From NCBI RefSeq assembly GCF_031195445.1, contig NZ_CP133480.1, positions 4,270,501-4,334,500 on the forward strand: 64,000 nucleotides of DNA. The letters are read 5' to 3'. The translations under genes and the position numbers were made by a program. The notes beneath the pieces are model-generated. The model was not told where the DNA came from and did not search any database. It saw only the letters and a list, made by a program, of their open reading frames with translations. Of the stretch, positions 54,762-64,000 are shown in pieces. The stretch's first letter is position 1, and each line of letters starts with the position of its first letter. Source of the DNA: Acuticoccus sp. MNP-M23. GTDB lineage: Bacteria > Pseudomonadota > Alphaproteobacteria > Rhizobiales > Amorphaceae.

Positions 54762-55613
54762 ATGGCACAGACGCTCCCGATCCCGGCCGCCCCGCGTGAC
54801 TTGCGGACGGAAGGCTCGTTCGCCGCCGCCCTCAGCGAAGAGATGGCCGCATCGCCGCTCAGAGCCATTGAAGGCGGTGGCTCTAATACGCTGAATGCAC
54901 CGGCTGACAGGCCCGCACGCATTGCAGGACGCAGCAGACCTGGCCTGCGAACCACCCAGGCCATGCCCCGCTCCATCGTGGCCCTCCCCTTCGACAATCC
55001 GGACGACAGTGCGGTCGAAGACAATGAACCGGCAGCGTTCAAGACCGGCACATGGCAACCGATCCGGGCCGACCGCGGCCTTGAGCCGGCGGCTCCCATG
55101 GCGTCGCGCCAGGCGCCCGTCCCTTCCGAGCGCCTGCTGCTGCTGCGTGACATCCGGCGCGCATGGATGGGATCGGCGTTCAAGCGCGTGCCGCATACGC
55201 TGGTCATCACCTCGGTCCGGCTGGCACGGGTGCCGGGCGCAAACGCCCCGTCGGCGGAGAATCTTCTGCACCGGACCAACCGTGCGCTTGCGGAGGCGTT
55301 GCGGGAACTTGGGGTGCTTTACACGCTGACCGACACCACCAATGGCATGCTGATGGCGGACAAATCCGTCCGGCAGGCAACGAAGATTGCCGAAGCCATC
55401 GAGAAGGCCATCGGAGCGCGGGTGTCGGACGCAACGTCGTCGCCGCTGATCTTTGCGGCGGGTGTGGCGGCAATCCACCGGGACGATGACCCGGTGGCAG
55501 CGCTGTGCCTCGCAGAGCGCTGCCTGGCTGTTGCAGAGCGAGAGGGTCAGTCCGCCGTCATCGCCGAATCTGACCCGCAGATGCGCCGGGCCGCAGCCGG
55601 CCAGCGCGCATAG
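54762..55613 (+). CDS. Hypothetical protein with possible degenerate GGDEF domain
   Basis: About 283 residues from ATG 54762. The first ~135 residues look disordered. Residues 140-270 have the layout of a nucleotide-cyclase fold (RLLLLRDIRRAWMG, then an LVITSVRLARVPG strand and a C-terminal DPVAALCLAERCLAVAEREG helix) but lack a GG[DE]EF signature, so an inactive GGDEF-like fold is the most I would propose. Separated from the helicase by about 130 bases. Confidence 0.5.
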   Translation: MAQTLPIPAAPRDLRTEGSFAAALSEEMAASPLRAIEGGGSNTLNAPADRPARIAGRSRPGLRTTQAMPRSIVALPFDNPDDSAVEDNEPAAFKTGTWQPIRADRGLEPAAPMASRQAPVPSERLLLLRDIRRAWMGSAFKRVPHTLVITSVRLARVPGANAPSAENLLHRTNRALAEALRELGVLYTLTDTTNGMLMADKSVRQATKIAEAIEKAIGARVSDATSSPLIFAAGVAAIHRDDDPVAALCLAERCLAVAEREGQSAVIAESDPQMRRAAAGQRA

Positions 55614-55634
55614 CGCTGGCTCAACGCCGCGCGG

Positions 55635-55985
55635 TCAGCCAGCGGCCTTCAGTTCGACCGATTCGCCGCAGCCGCAGGCGGACACCTGATTGGGGTTCTG
55701 GAAGACGAAGCCGGCGCGGAATTTCGTGACCTCGTAGTCCATGCGCGAACCGAGCAGATAAAGCGTCGCCATCTTGTCGACGAACACGCGGGCGCCGTCC
55801 CGCTCGACCACCTCGTCCTTGGGGTCGACCTCGGCAACGGCGGCCATGGTGTACTCCATTCCCGCACAACCGCCCTTCTTGATGCCGACCTTCAGGCCGG
55901 CGAGCGGCGGCTCCTGCGCGGACATTATTTCGCAAACCCGGTTCACGGCTTCATCGCTCAACGTCATCACGGCGGGACGGGGCAT
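55635..55985 (-). CDS. Iron-sulfur cluster carrier, HesB/IscA (SufA) family
   Basis: A 116-residue A-type carrier with the three conserved cysteines in GGCAGMEY and ACGCGES. Accepts clusters from the SufBCD scaffold and passes them to apo-proteins. ATG 55985 lies 11 bases after the DUF59 gene stop. Last gene of the SUF operon. Confidence 0.92.
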   Translation of the reverse strand: MPRPAVMTLSDEAVNRVCEIMSAQEPPLAGLKVGIKKGGCAGMEYTMAAVAEVDPKDEVVERDGARVFVDKMATLYLLGSRMDYEVTKFRAGFVFQNPNQVSACGCGESVELKAAG

Positions 55986-55996
55986 GGCAAAGTCTC

Positions 55997-56377
55997 CTAG
56001 AACATGTCGAGGGCGACACGGGCCTCGTCGGACATGCGTGACGGATCCCATGGGGGATCGAACACCATGTTGACCTCGACGCCGGCAATTCCCTCGACGG
56101 TACCGATCGCATTTTCCACCCAGCCCGGCATTTCGCCGGCAACCGGGCAACCTGGCGCGGTGAGTGTCATGTCCACCTTGATCGAGCGGTCGTCCTCGAT
56201 GTCGACACGGTAGATCAGGCCCAGTTCGTAGATATCGACCGGGATTTCCGGGTCGTACACGGTCTTCAGTGCAGCGACGATATCGTTGGTGATCCGGTCC
56301 AGCTCCTCCGTCGGGATGGCCGATTCTTCGGCCTCGGCGACGGCATCCACCTTTGCGTTCTCGGCGACGGCATCCAT
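55997..56377 (-). CDS. SUF-associated DUF59/MIP18-family protein (SufT-like)
   Basis: A 126-residue Fe-S maturation factor. DUF59 core: VYDPEIPVDIYELGLIYRVDI with its invariant DPE, and the conserved cysteine in LTAPGCP. AAGGAGA precedes ATG 56377. Acts in transfer or assembly of clusters; located 10 bases after sufS, the usual alphaproteobacterial order. Confidence 0.92.
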   Translation of the reverse strand: MDAVAENAKVDAVAEAEESAIPTEELDRITNDIVAALKTVYDPEIPVDIYELGLIYRVDIEDDRSIKVDMTLTAPGCPVAGEMPGWVENAIGTVEGIAGVEVNMVFDPPWDPSRMSDEARVALDMF

Positions 56378-56387
56378 GACGCTCTCC

Positions 56388-57623
56388 TTACGCAAAGAAT
56401 CTATGGGATTTTTCGATCGCCGCTGCAAGGCGGTCCACGTCATCCCTCGTATTGTACATGGCAAACGAAGCCCGGCAGGATGCGTTCACGCCAAAATATG
56501 TCATCAGCGGTTCGGCGCAGTGGGAGCCTGCCCGCACGGCCACGCCCTCACGGTCGAGGATGGTGGCAACGTCGTGCGGGTGCGCGCCCTCGAGATTGAA
56601 CGCGAAGACTGCACCCTTGCCCGGCGCATCGCCGTACAGCGTGAGGGCATTGATGCCGCGCAGCCGCTCGCGCGCATAATCGCGCAGGTCCATCTCATGG
56701 GCATGGATCGCATCCCAGCCGACGCCGTTGGCGTATTCGATGGCAGCGCCAAGGCCGATGGCCTGCACGATGGGCGGCGTGCCGGGTTCGAAGCGGTTGG
56801 GCAGGCCCGCATAGGTGATGGTGTCGCGGCCGACGGAGGCGATCATTTCCCCGCCGCCCATGAAGGGCGGCATCGCCTCAAGGAGCGACCGGCGGCCATA
56901 GAGGGCGCCAATGCCGCTGGGGCCATAGATCTTGTGCCCGGTGCAGGCGAAGAAGTCGCAATCCAGCGCCTGAACGTCGACCCTGCCATGGGCGGCGGAC
57001 TGGGAGCCGTCGACCATCACCACCGCGCCCTTGTCGTGGGCAAGGCGCGCGATTTCGGCAACCGGGTTCACGGTTCCGAGCACGTTGGACATGTGGACGA
57101 CGGCAACGAGCCTGGTGCGCTCCGAAAGCGCCGCCTCCAGCCCGTCCATGTCGAGCGAGCCGTCCTCGGTGAGTTCGACCCACTTGAGGACAGCGCCCTT
57201 CTCCTCGCGCAGCTGGTGCCAGGGAACGATGTTGGAATGGTGCTCCATGACGGAAAGCACGATCTCGTCGCCCGGCTCGATCAGCGGCCGCAGGTAGGCC
57301 TGCGCCACGAGGTTGATCGCCTCGGTTGAGGAGCGGGTGAAGATCACCTCCTCCGCACTCGGCGCATTGAGGTGCGCGCGGACGATCTCGCGCGCGCCTT
57401 CGTAGGCCTCGGTGGAGCGGTTGGCGAGCGTGTGCAGGCCCCGGTGGACGTTGGAATAATCCTCGCCGTAGGCCTTCACGATGCGGTCCAGCACCGCCTG
57501 CGGCTTCTGCGACGACGCTGCACTGTCGAGGTAGGTCAGCGGCTTGCCGTGAATCTCCTGCTTGAAGATCGGGAAGTCGGCACGGACCTTCTCAATGTCG
57601 AAGCTGCGCAACGCGGCATCCAT
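56388..57623 (-). CDS. sufS: Cysteine desulfurase SufS (group II)
   Basis: A 411-residue PLP enzyme releasing sulfur from cysteine as a persulfide. PLP-lysine in TGHKIYGPSGIGALYG (near residue 230), catalytic cysteine in AGSHCAEPLM (near residue 370). Short Cys-loop marks group II, which normally needs SufE. The ATG follows the sufD stop directly (TAG-ATG). Confidence 0.95.
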   Translation of the reverse strand: MDAALRSFDIEKVRADFPIFKQEIHGKPLTYLDSAASSQKPQAVLDRIVKAYGEDYSNVHRGLHTLANRSTEAYEGAREIVRAHLNAPSAEEVIFTRSSTEAINLVAQAYLRPLIEPGDEIVLSVMEHHSNIVPWHQLREEKGAVLKWVELTEDGSLDMDGLEAALSERTRLVAVVHMSNVLGTVNPVAEIARLAHDKGAVVMVDGSQSAAHGRVDVQALDCDFFACTGHKIYGPSGIGALYGRRSLLEAMPPFMGGGEMIASVGRDTITYAGLPNRFEPGTPPIVQAIGLGAAIEYANGVGWDAIHAHEMDLRDYARERLRGINALTLYGDAPGKGAVFAFNLEGAHPHDVATILDREGVAVRAGSHCAEPLMTYFGVNASCRASFAMYNTRDDVDRLAAAIEKSHRFFA

Positions 57624-58934
57624 CTAGGCGGCCTCCGCGGTCACGCCAAGCGCTTCGCCCAGCGCTGCGCGCAGAACGTCGGCCAGCTTTTCGGCCAGCG
57701 CCTCGTCGCTCACCTTGTCGAGCCCCTCGACCAGAAATGCCTCCACCAGCATCCGCCGGGCCGCTGCCAGCGGAATGCCGCGGGCGCGCAGGTAGAAGAC
57801 CGGCTCCTCGTCCAGATCGCCGGACGTTGCACCGTGACCGCACTGGACGTCGTCGGCAAAGATCTCCAGCTCCGGCTTGTTCACCACCTCGCCGTCATCG
57901 TCGAGATAGAGCGCGTTGGACATCATCTTCGCATCGGTCTTCTGCGCGCCGGGATCGACGATGATCCGGCCCTGGATGATGGCCGTGCCGCCGCTGCCAA
58001 CCGCGGTGCGGAACACTTCCGACGATTGGCAGTCCAGCGAGTTGTGGCGCATCACCAGCGTGTTGTCCGCATGGCGTTTGCCAACGGCAACGGTGGCGGC
58101 GCGGAAGTTGGTGTCCGCCTCGTCGCCATGCACATGGGCGAAGATCTGGTTGCGGTTGAGGCCCTTGCCCGTAGAGAGGGTCGTGTGGTCGAGCCTGGTG
58201 TTCTCGGCAATGCGCAGGTGATGGGTGGAAAAGAGCGTCGTGCCGTCGCTGGCGCCTTCCACAATCCGCGCCCACTCCAGCGATGCGCCCGCACCCAGCG
58301 TGATTTCCGCCAGATGGTTGCCCACGCCGTCCTCGCCGCCGATGAACCGCTCGACCACATTGGCCTGTGCCCCATCAGCCAGGAACACTGCAAGGCGGCC
58401 CATGGTCAGCGTAGCGGGGGACATGATGTGGACGATCTCGACCGGCGCACCGGCAATGCCGTCGATCCGCAGGACCGCACCGCCTTCAAAGAGGCTGATG
58501 TTGGCGAGCGTCAGGGCATCGTCGTGCGCCGCGACCAGCGCGCCGATATCAGCGCTGTCGTCGTCCGGCTCGAGGATCGAGGTGAGCGCCACCCCGCCCG
58601 GTGCCGTCGAGTGTTCGGCCACAAGGCGGCCATTGGCCAGAACGATGCGTGCAGCGCCAGCCGTCAGCGGCGGGTTCGCGGCAAGCGCGGTCTCGATATC
58701 GGCTTCCGACATGACGCCGGCCGCTGGCGGCAGCGTGCGCAGCCGGGCCTTGAGGTCGGTGTAGCGGTAGGCTTCCACGCGCCGGTGCGGCAGGCCGGTC
58801 TCGGCAAAGCGCGCAAAGGCGACGCGGCGCGTTGCATCGAGCGGCGCTTCGGTGAAGCCGTCGGCGCGGGTCTCGAACAGGTCGCTGAGGGTGCGCTCAG
58901 CGGCCGTGGGCTGAACGGGAACCGGAGTGGCCAT
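57624..58934 (-). CDS. sufD: Fe-S cluster assembly protein SufD
   Basis: About 436 residues; beta-helix partner of SufB in the SufBC2D scaffold. Conserved C-terminal segment with CGHGATSGDLDEEPVFYLRARGI and a long beta-rich core. ATG 58934 overlaps the sufC stop (TGATG). Confidence 0.94.
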   Translation of the reverse strand: MATPVPVQPTAAERTLSDLFETRADGFTEAPLDATRRVAFARFAETGLPHRRVEAYRYTDLKARLRTLPPAAGVMSEADIETALAANPPLTAGAARIVLANGRLVAEHSTAPGGVALTSILEPDDDSADIGALVAAHDDALTLANISLFEGGAVLRIDGIAGAPVEIVHIMSPATLTMGRLAVFLADGAQANVVERFIGGEDGVGNHLAEITLGAGASLEWARIVEGASDGTTLFSTHHLRIAENTRLDHTTLSTGKGLNRNQIFAHVHGDEADTNFRAATVAVGKRHADNTLVMRHNSLDCQSSEVFRTAVGSGGTAIIQGRIIVDPGAQKTDAKMMSNALYLDDDGEVVNKPELEIFADDVQCGHGATSGDLDEEPVFYLRARGIPLAAARRMLVEAFLVEGLDKVSDEALAEKLADVLRAALGEALGVTAEAA

Positions 58935-59692
58935 CACGCGGCCTCCATGAACTCGGCGTAGCCCGTGGATTCCAGCTCTTTGGCCAGCTCGGGCCCGCCC
59001 GAGCGGACGATCTTGCCGTGCGCCAGAACGTGCACATGGTCCGGCTCGATATAGTCGAGCAGACGCTGGTAGTGGGTGATGATGAGGAACGACCGCTCGG
59101 GGCTGCGCAGCGCGTTCACGCCATCCGCGACAATGCGCAGAGCGTCGATGTCGAGGCCCGAGTCCGTTTCGTCGAGCACGGCGAGCTTGGGCTGAAGCAG
59201 CGCCATCTGCATGATCTCGTTGCGCTTCTTCTCGCCGCCGGAGAAGCCGACATTGATCGGCCGGCGCAGCATTTCCTGCTTCACGCCGAGCTTTTCGGCG
59301 GCGGACTTCACCACCTTCATGAACTCGGGCGTGGTCATCGCGCCCTCGCCGCGCGCCTTGCGCTGGGCGTTCATGGCGGTCTTGAGGAACGTCATCGTGG
59401 CGACGCCGGGGACCTCGACCGGGTACTGGAAGGCGAGGAAGATGCCGGCGGCCGCGCGCTCTTCCGGGCTCAGCTCCAGAAGATCGCTGTCCATGAACTT
59501 CACGGAGCCTTCGGTGACATCGTAGCCGTCCTTGCCGGCGATGATGTTGCCGAGCGTGGACTTGCCTGCCCCGTTCGGGCCCATGATGGCGTGCACTTCA
59601 CCCGGCCAGATCTCCAGGTCGAGACCCTTCAGGATCTCACGGGTGGTGTCGCCGTCCTCGACGCTGGCGTGAAGGTTCTCGATTGCAAGCAT
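58934..59692 (-). CDS. sufC: Fe-S cluster assembly ATPase SufC
   Basis: About 252 residues, soluble ABC ATPase of the SufBCD scaffold. Walker A GPNGAGKS, the SufC-type signature FSGGEKKRNEI and Walker B LAVLDETDSGLD. MLAIENLHA at 59692 is the family start; the TTG at 59704 is rejected. Confidence 0.96.
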   Translation of the reverse strand: MLAIENLHASVEDGDTTREILKGLDLEIWPGEVHAIMGPNGAGKSTLGNIIAGKDGYDVTEGSVKFMDSDLLELSPEERAAAGIFLAFQYPVEVPGVATMTFLKTAMNAQRKARGEGAMTTPEFMKVVKSAAEKLGVKQEMLRRPINVGFSGGEKKRNEIMQMALLQPKLAVLDETDSGLDIDALRIVADGVNALRSPERSFLIITHYQRLLDYIEPDHVHVLAHGKIVRSGGPELAKELESTGYAEFMEAA

Positions 59693-59783
59693 TGCGATTT
59701 CCAAGTCAGCGGCCGGAGCCGCGCCAATGTGGTATGGCGCGGCGAATGCCGCGCCTGTCTCATCTTGATCGGGCCGGCGCTGC

Positions 59784-61307
59784 CTAGCCGACGGAGCCTT
59801 CGAGGCTCACGCCGATCAGCTTCTGCGCCTCGACCGCAAACTCCATCGGGAGCTGCTGGATCACGTCGCGCACGAAGCCGTTGACGATCAGCGCGACGGC
59901 CTCTTCCTCGTCGATGCCGCGGGCACGGCAGTAAAAGAGCTGGTCGTCGGAGATCTTCGACGTGGTCGCCTCATGCTCGAACTGCGCCGTGCCGGTTTTC
60001 GATTCCACGTAGGGGATCGTGATTGCGGCGCAGGTTTCACCGATCAGCAGCGAGTCGCACTGGGTGTAGTTGCGTGCGTTCTTCGCCTTGCGGTTCGCCT
60101 GGACGAGGCCCCGATAAGTGTTCACCGACTTGCCGGCCGAGATGCCCTTGGAGATGATCCGGCTCGACGACCCCTCGCCCAGATGGATCATCTTGGTTCC
60201 CGAATCGATCTGCTGGCGGCCGTTTGAGATGGCGATGGAGTAGAACTCGCCCCGGCTTTCCTTGCCGCGCAGGATGCACGACGGGTATTTCCAGGTGATG
60301 GCCGAGCCGGTCTCCACCTGCGTCCACGAGATCTTCGCCCGGTCGCCCCGGCAGTCGCCGCGCTTGGTGACGAAATTGTAGATCCCGCCCTTGCCCTCGG
60401 CATCGCCGGGGTACCAGTTCTGCACGGTGGAATATTTGATCTCGGCGTCGTCCAGCGCAATCAGCTCCACCACGGCGGCGTGAAGCTGGTTCTCGTCGCG
60501 CTGCGGTGCAGTGCAGCCTTCGAGGTACGAGACGTACGAGCCCTTGTCGGCGATGATGAGCGTGCGCTCGAACTGGCCGGTGTTCTGCTCATTGATGCGG
60601 AAGTAAGTGGAAAGCTCCATCGGGCAGCGCACGCCCGGCGGCACGTAGACGAACGAGCCGTCGGTGAACACGGCGCAGTTGAGCGTCGCGAAATAATTGT
60701 CCGACACCGGGACGACGGAGCCCAGATACTTCTTCACCAGCTCCGGATGCTCGCGGATCGCCTCGGAGATCGAGCAGAAGATCACACCGGCCTTGGCGAG
60801 TTCCTTCTTGAACGTCGTCACCACGGAAACCGAATCGAACACGGCATCCACCGCGACGCGGCCATAGCCGTTCTGGTTGCCGTCATCGTCGGCATCAAGG
60901 TCGGAAGGTTCGCCCTGCTTGCGGACGCCGGCCAGAATCTCCTGCTCCTTCAGCGGGATACCCAGCTTTTCGTAGGTCCGCAAAAGTTCGGGGTCCACCT
61001 CGTCGAGCGACTTCGGCCCCTCGCTGAGCTTGGGGGCGGAGTAATAATAGAGATCGTTGTACTGGATCTTGGGATAGTGGACGGTCGACCATTCCGGCTC
61101 GTCCATCGTCAGCCAGCGTTTATAGGCCTCGAGCCGCCATTCGAGCATCCACTCGGGCTCGCCCTTTTTGGCGGAGATGAAGGCGATCACCTCTGGCGAA
61201 AGGCCCTTTGGCGCCTTGTCGGACTCGATATCGGTGACGAAACCGTACTTGTACTTGTCGACGTCGATCGCGGCAACGCGGTCGATCGTCTCCTGAACTG
61301 CTGGCAT
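59784..61307 (-). CDS. sufB: Fe-S cluster assembly protein SufB
   Basis: A 507-residue scaffold protein with the family blocks [35 protein letters not shown] and, near the C-terminus, [28 protein letters not shown] lies just before ATG 61307. Follows the group I desulfurase gene by 21 bases; leads into sufC. Confidence 0.97.
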   Translation of the reverse strand: MPAVQETIDRVAAIDVDKYKYGFVTDIESDKAPKGLSPEVIAFISAKKGEPEWMLEWRLEAYKRWLTMDEPEWSTVHYPKIQYNDLYYYSAPKLSEGPKSLDEVDPELLRTYEKLGIPLKEQEILAGVRKQGEPSDLDADDDGNQNGYGRVAVDAVFDSVSVVTTFKKELAKAGVIFCSISEAIREHPELVKKYLGSVVPVSDNYFATLNCAVFTDGSFVYVPPGVRCPMELSTYFRINEQNTGQFERTLIIADKGSYVSYLEGCTAPQRDENQLHAAVVELIALDDAEIKYSTVQNWYPGDAEGKGGIYNFVTKRGDCRGDRAKISWTQVETGSAITWKYPSCILRGKESRGEFYSIAISNGRQQIDSGTKMIHLGEGSSSRIISKGISAGKSVNTYRGLVQANRKAKNARNYTQCDSLLIGETCAAITIPYVESKTGTAQFEHEATTSKISDDQLFYCRARGIDEEEAVALIVNGFVRDVIQQLPMEFAVEAQKLIGVSLEGSVG

Positions 61308-61328
61308 TCTTTCTCCCTCCAGACGGGT

Positions 61329-62498
61329 TCAAAGCCCGTAGGTTGGACCTCTTCTAGCTATAGAGCGCCCTTCCATTGGCACAATCACGTCGCGCAATGC
61401 CAACAAAAAACGCTGGAACGCCGCCTCCGCCCCCGCTGGCCCGGCGCTGACCCTCAGCGCCGTGCGGGCCACCGCTTCGGGTACCCCCATTGCGGCCAGC
61501 ACATGGCTCGGTTTCACGCTGCCTGACGAGCAGGCCGCCCCGGACGAGACGGCAACCCCGGCCATATCGAGGCCGATGAGACTGATTTCGGCCGGAATTT
61601 CACCCGGTGAAAAAAGGCTCGTGTTGGGCAGACGCGGTGCTCCCTTGGCGAAGATGTTGGCCTTCGGGAACGTTTCGGCAAGGGCTGCTTCGAATTGGTC
61701 GCGGGCAAACCGTGTGTCGGCCCAGCCGTCGGCGTTTGCCGCGGCCGATTTCAGCGCAGCGCCCAGGCCCGCGATGGCCGCCACATTCTCCGTGCCGCCG
61801 CGGGCGCCCCGCTCCTGCCCGCCGCCGGAAATTAGCGCAGGAACCGTCGCCATGCCCCGGCGGACCAGCGCGCCCACGCCGGTCGGCGCACCGATCTTGT
61901 GGCCGGACACGGTCACGAGGTCGGCCACAAGGTCGGCGTCCGCCACCCGGCCGAAGGCCTGCACGGCGTCGGTGTGGAAGACACCGCCCGCCGCCCGCAC
62001 AAGCCGCGCGATCTCGCCGAGGGGCTGGAGCACCCCCGTCTCGTTGTTGGCCGCCATGATGGAAACCAGCGCCGGTGTCCCGTCCAGCGCCTGCAACAGC
62101 GCATCGAGGTCGACAACGCCCTCCGCATCCACCGGCACGACGGTGATGGCGTCCGGCGCAAAGCGGCCGCCGGCGCTCACGGCAGGGTGCTCGACGGCCG
62201 AAACGATCAGGCGCTCGGCCGGGCCGCCCGCGCCGCACACCGCGCCCGGTGAGAGGGCCATGGCGTTGGCTTCCGTGCCGCCGCTGGTAAACGTGACCGC
62301 CTCCGCCGACACCCCGAAGCGCTGCCCGAGCTGGCGCCGCACCGTTTCCACCAATGCGCGGGCCGCCCGCCCCTCTGCATGGACGGAGGACGCGTTGCCG
62401 CCTGCGGTCATCGCGTCGATGGCAGCGGAGCGCGCGGCGGCATTGAGGGGCGCCGTTGCATTCCAGTCCAGATAGAGCCGGTCAGGGTGCTGCGGCAT
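61329..62498 (-). CDS. Cysteine desulfurase, IscS/NifS type (group I)
   Basis: About 389 residues. N-terminal YLDWNATAPLN, PLP-lysine in SGHKIGAPTGVGALV (near residue 195), and the catalytic Cys in the long flexible loop SSGAACSSGSVKPSHVL typical of group I. Start ATG 62498; TTG 62501 rejected. First visible gene of the SUF operon; supplies sulfur in addition to SufS. No IscR-type regulator lies in front of it; a divergent hydrolase gene starts about 200 bases upstream. Confidence 0.93.
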   Translation of the reverse strand: MPQHPDRLYLDWNATAPLNAAARSAAIDAMTAGGNASSVHAEGRAARALVETVRRQLGQRFGVSAEAVTFTSGGTEANAMALSPGAVCGAGGPAERLIVSAVEHPAVSAGGRFAPDAITVVPVDAEGVVDLDALLQALDGTPALVSIMAANNETGVLQPLGEIARLVRAAGGVFHTDAVQAFGRVADADLVADLVTVSGHKIGAPTGVGALVRRGMATVPALISGGGQERGARGGTENVAAIAGLGAALKSAAANADGWADTRFARDQFEAALAETFPKANIFAKGAPRLPNTSLFSPGEIPAEISLIGLDMAGVAVSSGAACSSGSVKPSHVLAAMGVPEAVARTALRVSAGPAGAEAAFQRFLLALRDVIVPMEGRSIARRGPTYGL

Positions 62499-62696
62499 CA
62501 ATTCGTGTCCACCTCATGTTCGAAATGCTTGATTGTAGGCTTTGACATGATGGATAACCCCGCCTCACGCCATGTCCGGCCAAGTTGCGGCAATGCCGTT
62601 CGGACAGGGGTTCAGCTTTAATCGGATCTTGAGCGGATCATCCGGGCGTCCCGCAACGGTCTCGCCCGAACCGCGCATGAGAGCAATGGGTCGCAC

Positions 62697-63350
62697 ATGC
62701 CTGAAGTCATCTTCACCGGGCCAGCCGGTCGCCTGGAGGGCCGCCTGCAGCCGTCTACGGACCGGCGCGCGCCTCTCGCGATCGTTCTGCACCCGCACCC
62801 GCACTTCGGCGGGAACATGAACCACCAGATCATCTACAATCTGTTCTACATGTTCAAGGAGCGGAACTTCACGGTTCTGCGCTTCAATTTTCGCGGCGTC
62901 GGCCGCAGCCAGGGCGAGTTCGATCACGGGGCGGGCGAGCTGGCGGACGCTGCCTCCGCGCTGGACTGGATGCAGTCGGTCCACCCCGACGCGCGCGGCT
63001 GCTGGATTGCAGGCTTCTCGTTCGGCGCCTGGATCGGGATGCAGCTTCTGATGCGCCGGCCCGAGGTGCAAGGCTTCATGTCCATCGCGCCGCCCGCCAA
63101 CCTGCACGACTTCTCGTTCCTTGCGCCCTGCCCGTCCTCCGGCCTCATCGTCCACGGCGACCGCGACCGTGTGGCCATCCCCAAGGATACGCAGACCCTC
63201 GTCGACAAGCTGAAGGCGCAGAAGGGCATCGTGATCGACCACACCATCATGCCGGGCGCCAACCACTTCTTCGATGGCCAGGGCGACCAGCTGTTGAAGA
63301 TCTGTTCTACCTACCTGGACGGCCGGCTCGCCACGGACAACGCCGCCTGA
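62697..63350 (+). CDS. Alpha/beta hydrolase (DUF/serine hydrolase-like)
   Basis: A 217-residue single-domain hydrolase of the family with N-terminal VLHPHPHFGGNMNH and FNFRGVGRSQG. Nucleophile Ser in GFSFGAW (near residue 106), acid in IVHGDRDRV and His in GANHFFDG. Probably an esterase or acyl hydrolase with unknown substrate. Transcribed away from the SUF operon. Confidence 0.85.
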   Translation: MPEVIFTGPAGRLEGRLQPSTDRRAPLAIVLHPHPHFGGNMNHQIIYNLFYMFKERNFTVLRFNFRGVGRSQGEFDHGAGELADAASALDWMQSVHPDARGCWIAGFSFGAWIGMQLLMRRPEVQGFMSIAPPANLHDFSFLAPCPSSGLIVHGDRDRVAIPKDTQTLVDKLKAQKGIVIDHTIMPGANHFFDGQGDQLLKICSTYLDGRLATDNAA

Positions 63351-63356
63351 TCGGCT

Positions 63357-63380
63357 GCGGCCCCTGCATCCGGGGGCCGC
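63357..63380 (+). terminator. Hairpin between convergent genes
   Basis: Stem GCGGCCCC / GGGGCCGC with an 8-base loop between the hydrolase stop and the anmK stop. No T-tract follows, so termination strength is doubtful. Confidence 0.4.
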
Positions 63381-63383
63381 GCC

Positions 63384-64000
63384 CTAATCCGCCGGAAAGG
63401 ACGTCGCGCCGCCGGTCAGCGGCGCGCTTACCCCGGTGGTGCCCGGAAAGGTCAGTGGCAAGCCACGCAGGCTGCGCACGGCGAGATAGGCAAACGCCTC
63501 GGCTTCCATGAATTCGGCGGAAAAACCCGCCGCATCGGCCGACCGGACCGGAACGCCCAGCGCATCCTCGATGAAGCCGATCATGGTCCGGTTCATAGTC
63601 CCCCCGCCCGCTGCAATGACCGTGACCGGACGGGCCGGAAGCTGGCGCACGCCGGCCGACAGAGCTTCGGCGGAAAAGCGGGTGAGTGTCGCAATCCGGT
63701 CCGCGAAACCAAGCTGCGCGACGGGTGCCGGCGAGAAAGCGTCGCGGTCCAGCGATTTGGGCGGCGCCAGCGCGAAATAATCGTTGTCCATCAGCCGTGC
63801 CAGCGCAGCCTCGTCCACCGTGCCGGATGCGGCGAGGCTGCCGCCCTCGTCATAGGCCTTGCCGACTTCGGCCATGGCATCGTCGATCAGCGCGCTGGCG
63901 GGGCCGGTGTCGAAGGCAATCAGCGTATCCCCGTCGATGAAGGTGACGTTGGCGACCCCGCCAAGGTTGATGACCAGAACCGGACCGGCAAGGCCCGCGC
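63384..64000 (-). CDS. anmK: Anhydro-N-acetylmuramic acid kinase (C-terminal part, cut by window edge)
   Basis: The C-terminal ~205 residues of AnmK, which phosphorylates 1,6-anhydro-MurNAc during cell-wall recycling. The frame stays open to the window end; visible blocks are LVINLGGVANVTF, TGPASALIDD, YDEGGSLAASG, and the C-terminal AAGGGTMN and MEAEAFAYLAVRSLRGLPLTFPGTTG. The N-terminal half lies outside the window. Confidence 0.92.
   Translation of the reverse strand, partial: AGLAGPVLVINLGGVANVTFIDGDTLIAFDTGPASALIDDAMAEVGKAYDEGGSLAASGTVDEAALARLMDNDYFALAPPKSLDRDAFSPAPVAQLGFADRIATLTRFSAEALSAGVRQLPARPVTVIAAGGGTMNRTMIGFIEDALGVPVRSADAAGFSAEFMEAEAFAYLAVRSLRGLPLTFPGTTGVSAPLTGGATSFPAD

Overview
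This is a GC-rich alphaproteobacterial chromosome segment, probably order Hyphomicrobiales (Rhizobiales). The assignment rests on gene families and on neighbourhoods such as secG close to pyrG and a sufB-sufC-sufD-sufS-DUF59-iscA operon headed by a second cysteine desulfurase; the species cannot be named from this sequence.

Left arm (1-23.9 kb): a B12-dependent ribonucleotide reductase (nrdJ) behind a near-perfect NrdR box; a periplasmic coiled-coil protein; a GMC oxidoreductase converging on aspS; an orphan 334-residue protein; a 2H-phosphoesterase; two tandem serralysin-like RTX metalloproteases; secG, an uncharacterised gene, an FkbM methyltransferase and pyrG. After pyrG comes a markedly AT-rich DUF4062 gene and a ParD/ParE pair, then an AEC transporter, a glutathione S-transferase, a small basic protein and a ferredoxin-reductase-like flavoprotein, ending at a tRNA-Lys(UUU).

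Integrated element (about 24.0-42.26 kb): a perfect 49-bp repeat of the tRNA-Lys 3' end at 42216-42264 and a tyrosine integrase next to it define an 18.2-kb element. An IS3-family (IS407-type) insertion sequence with 4-bp target duplications sits in its left end. Integrase, AlpA-like DNA-binding proteins, a prim-pol/helicase, a repeat-rich probable origin and a tightly overlapping structural operon all run on the minus strand. That operon has two Nu1-like small-terminase proteins, a 35-residue protein, a DUF3489 protein, a tape-measure protein split in two and a HK97/Mu-type major capsid protein. I see no large terminase, portal, prohead protease or tail-tube genes. The layout resembles a phage satellite that supplies its own capsid and tape measure more than an intact prophage. 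The attL-proximal part carries DUF3800 and HEPN-like genes and several orphans, a likely accessory or defence zone.

Right arm (42.3-64 kb): an ABC importer operon (two ATPases, binding protein, two permeases) continuing into an acetamidase/formamidase and a GMC dehydrogenase; a single-domain CBM2-like protein; a gamma-glutamyltransferase; a RhlE-type DEAD-box helicase; a degenerate GGDEF-like protein; the complete SUF iron-sulfur operon; an alpha/beta hydrolase; and the C-terminal part of anmK, cut by the window edge.
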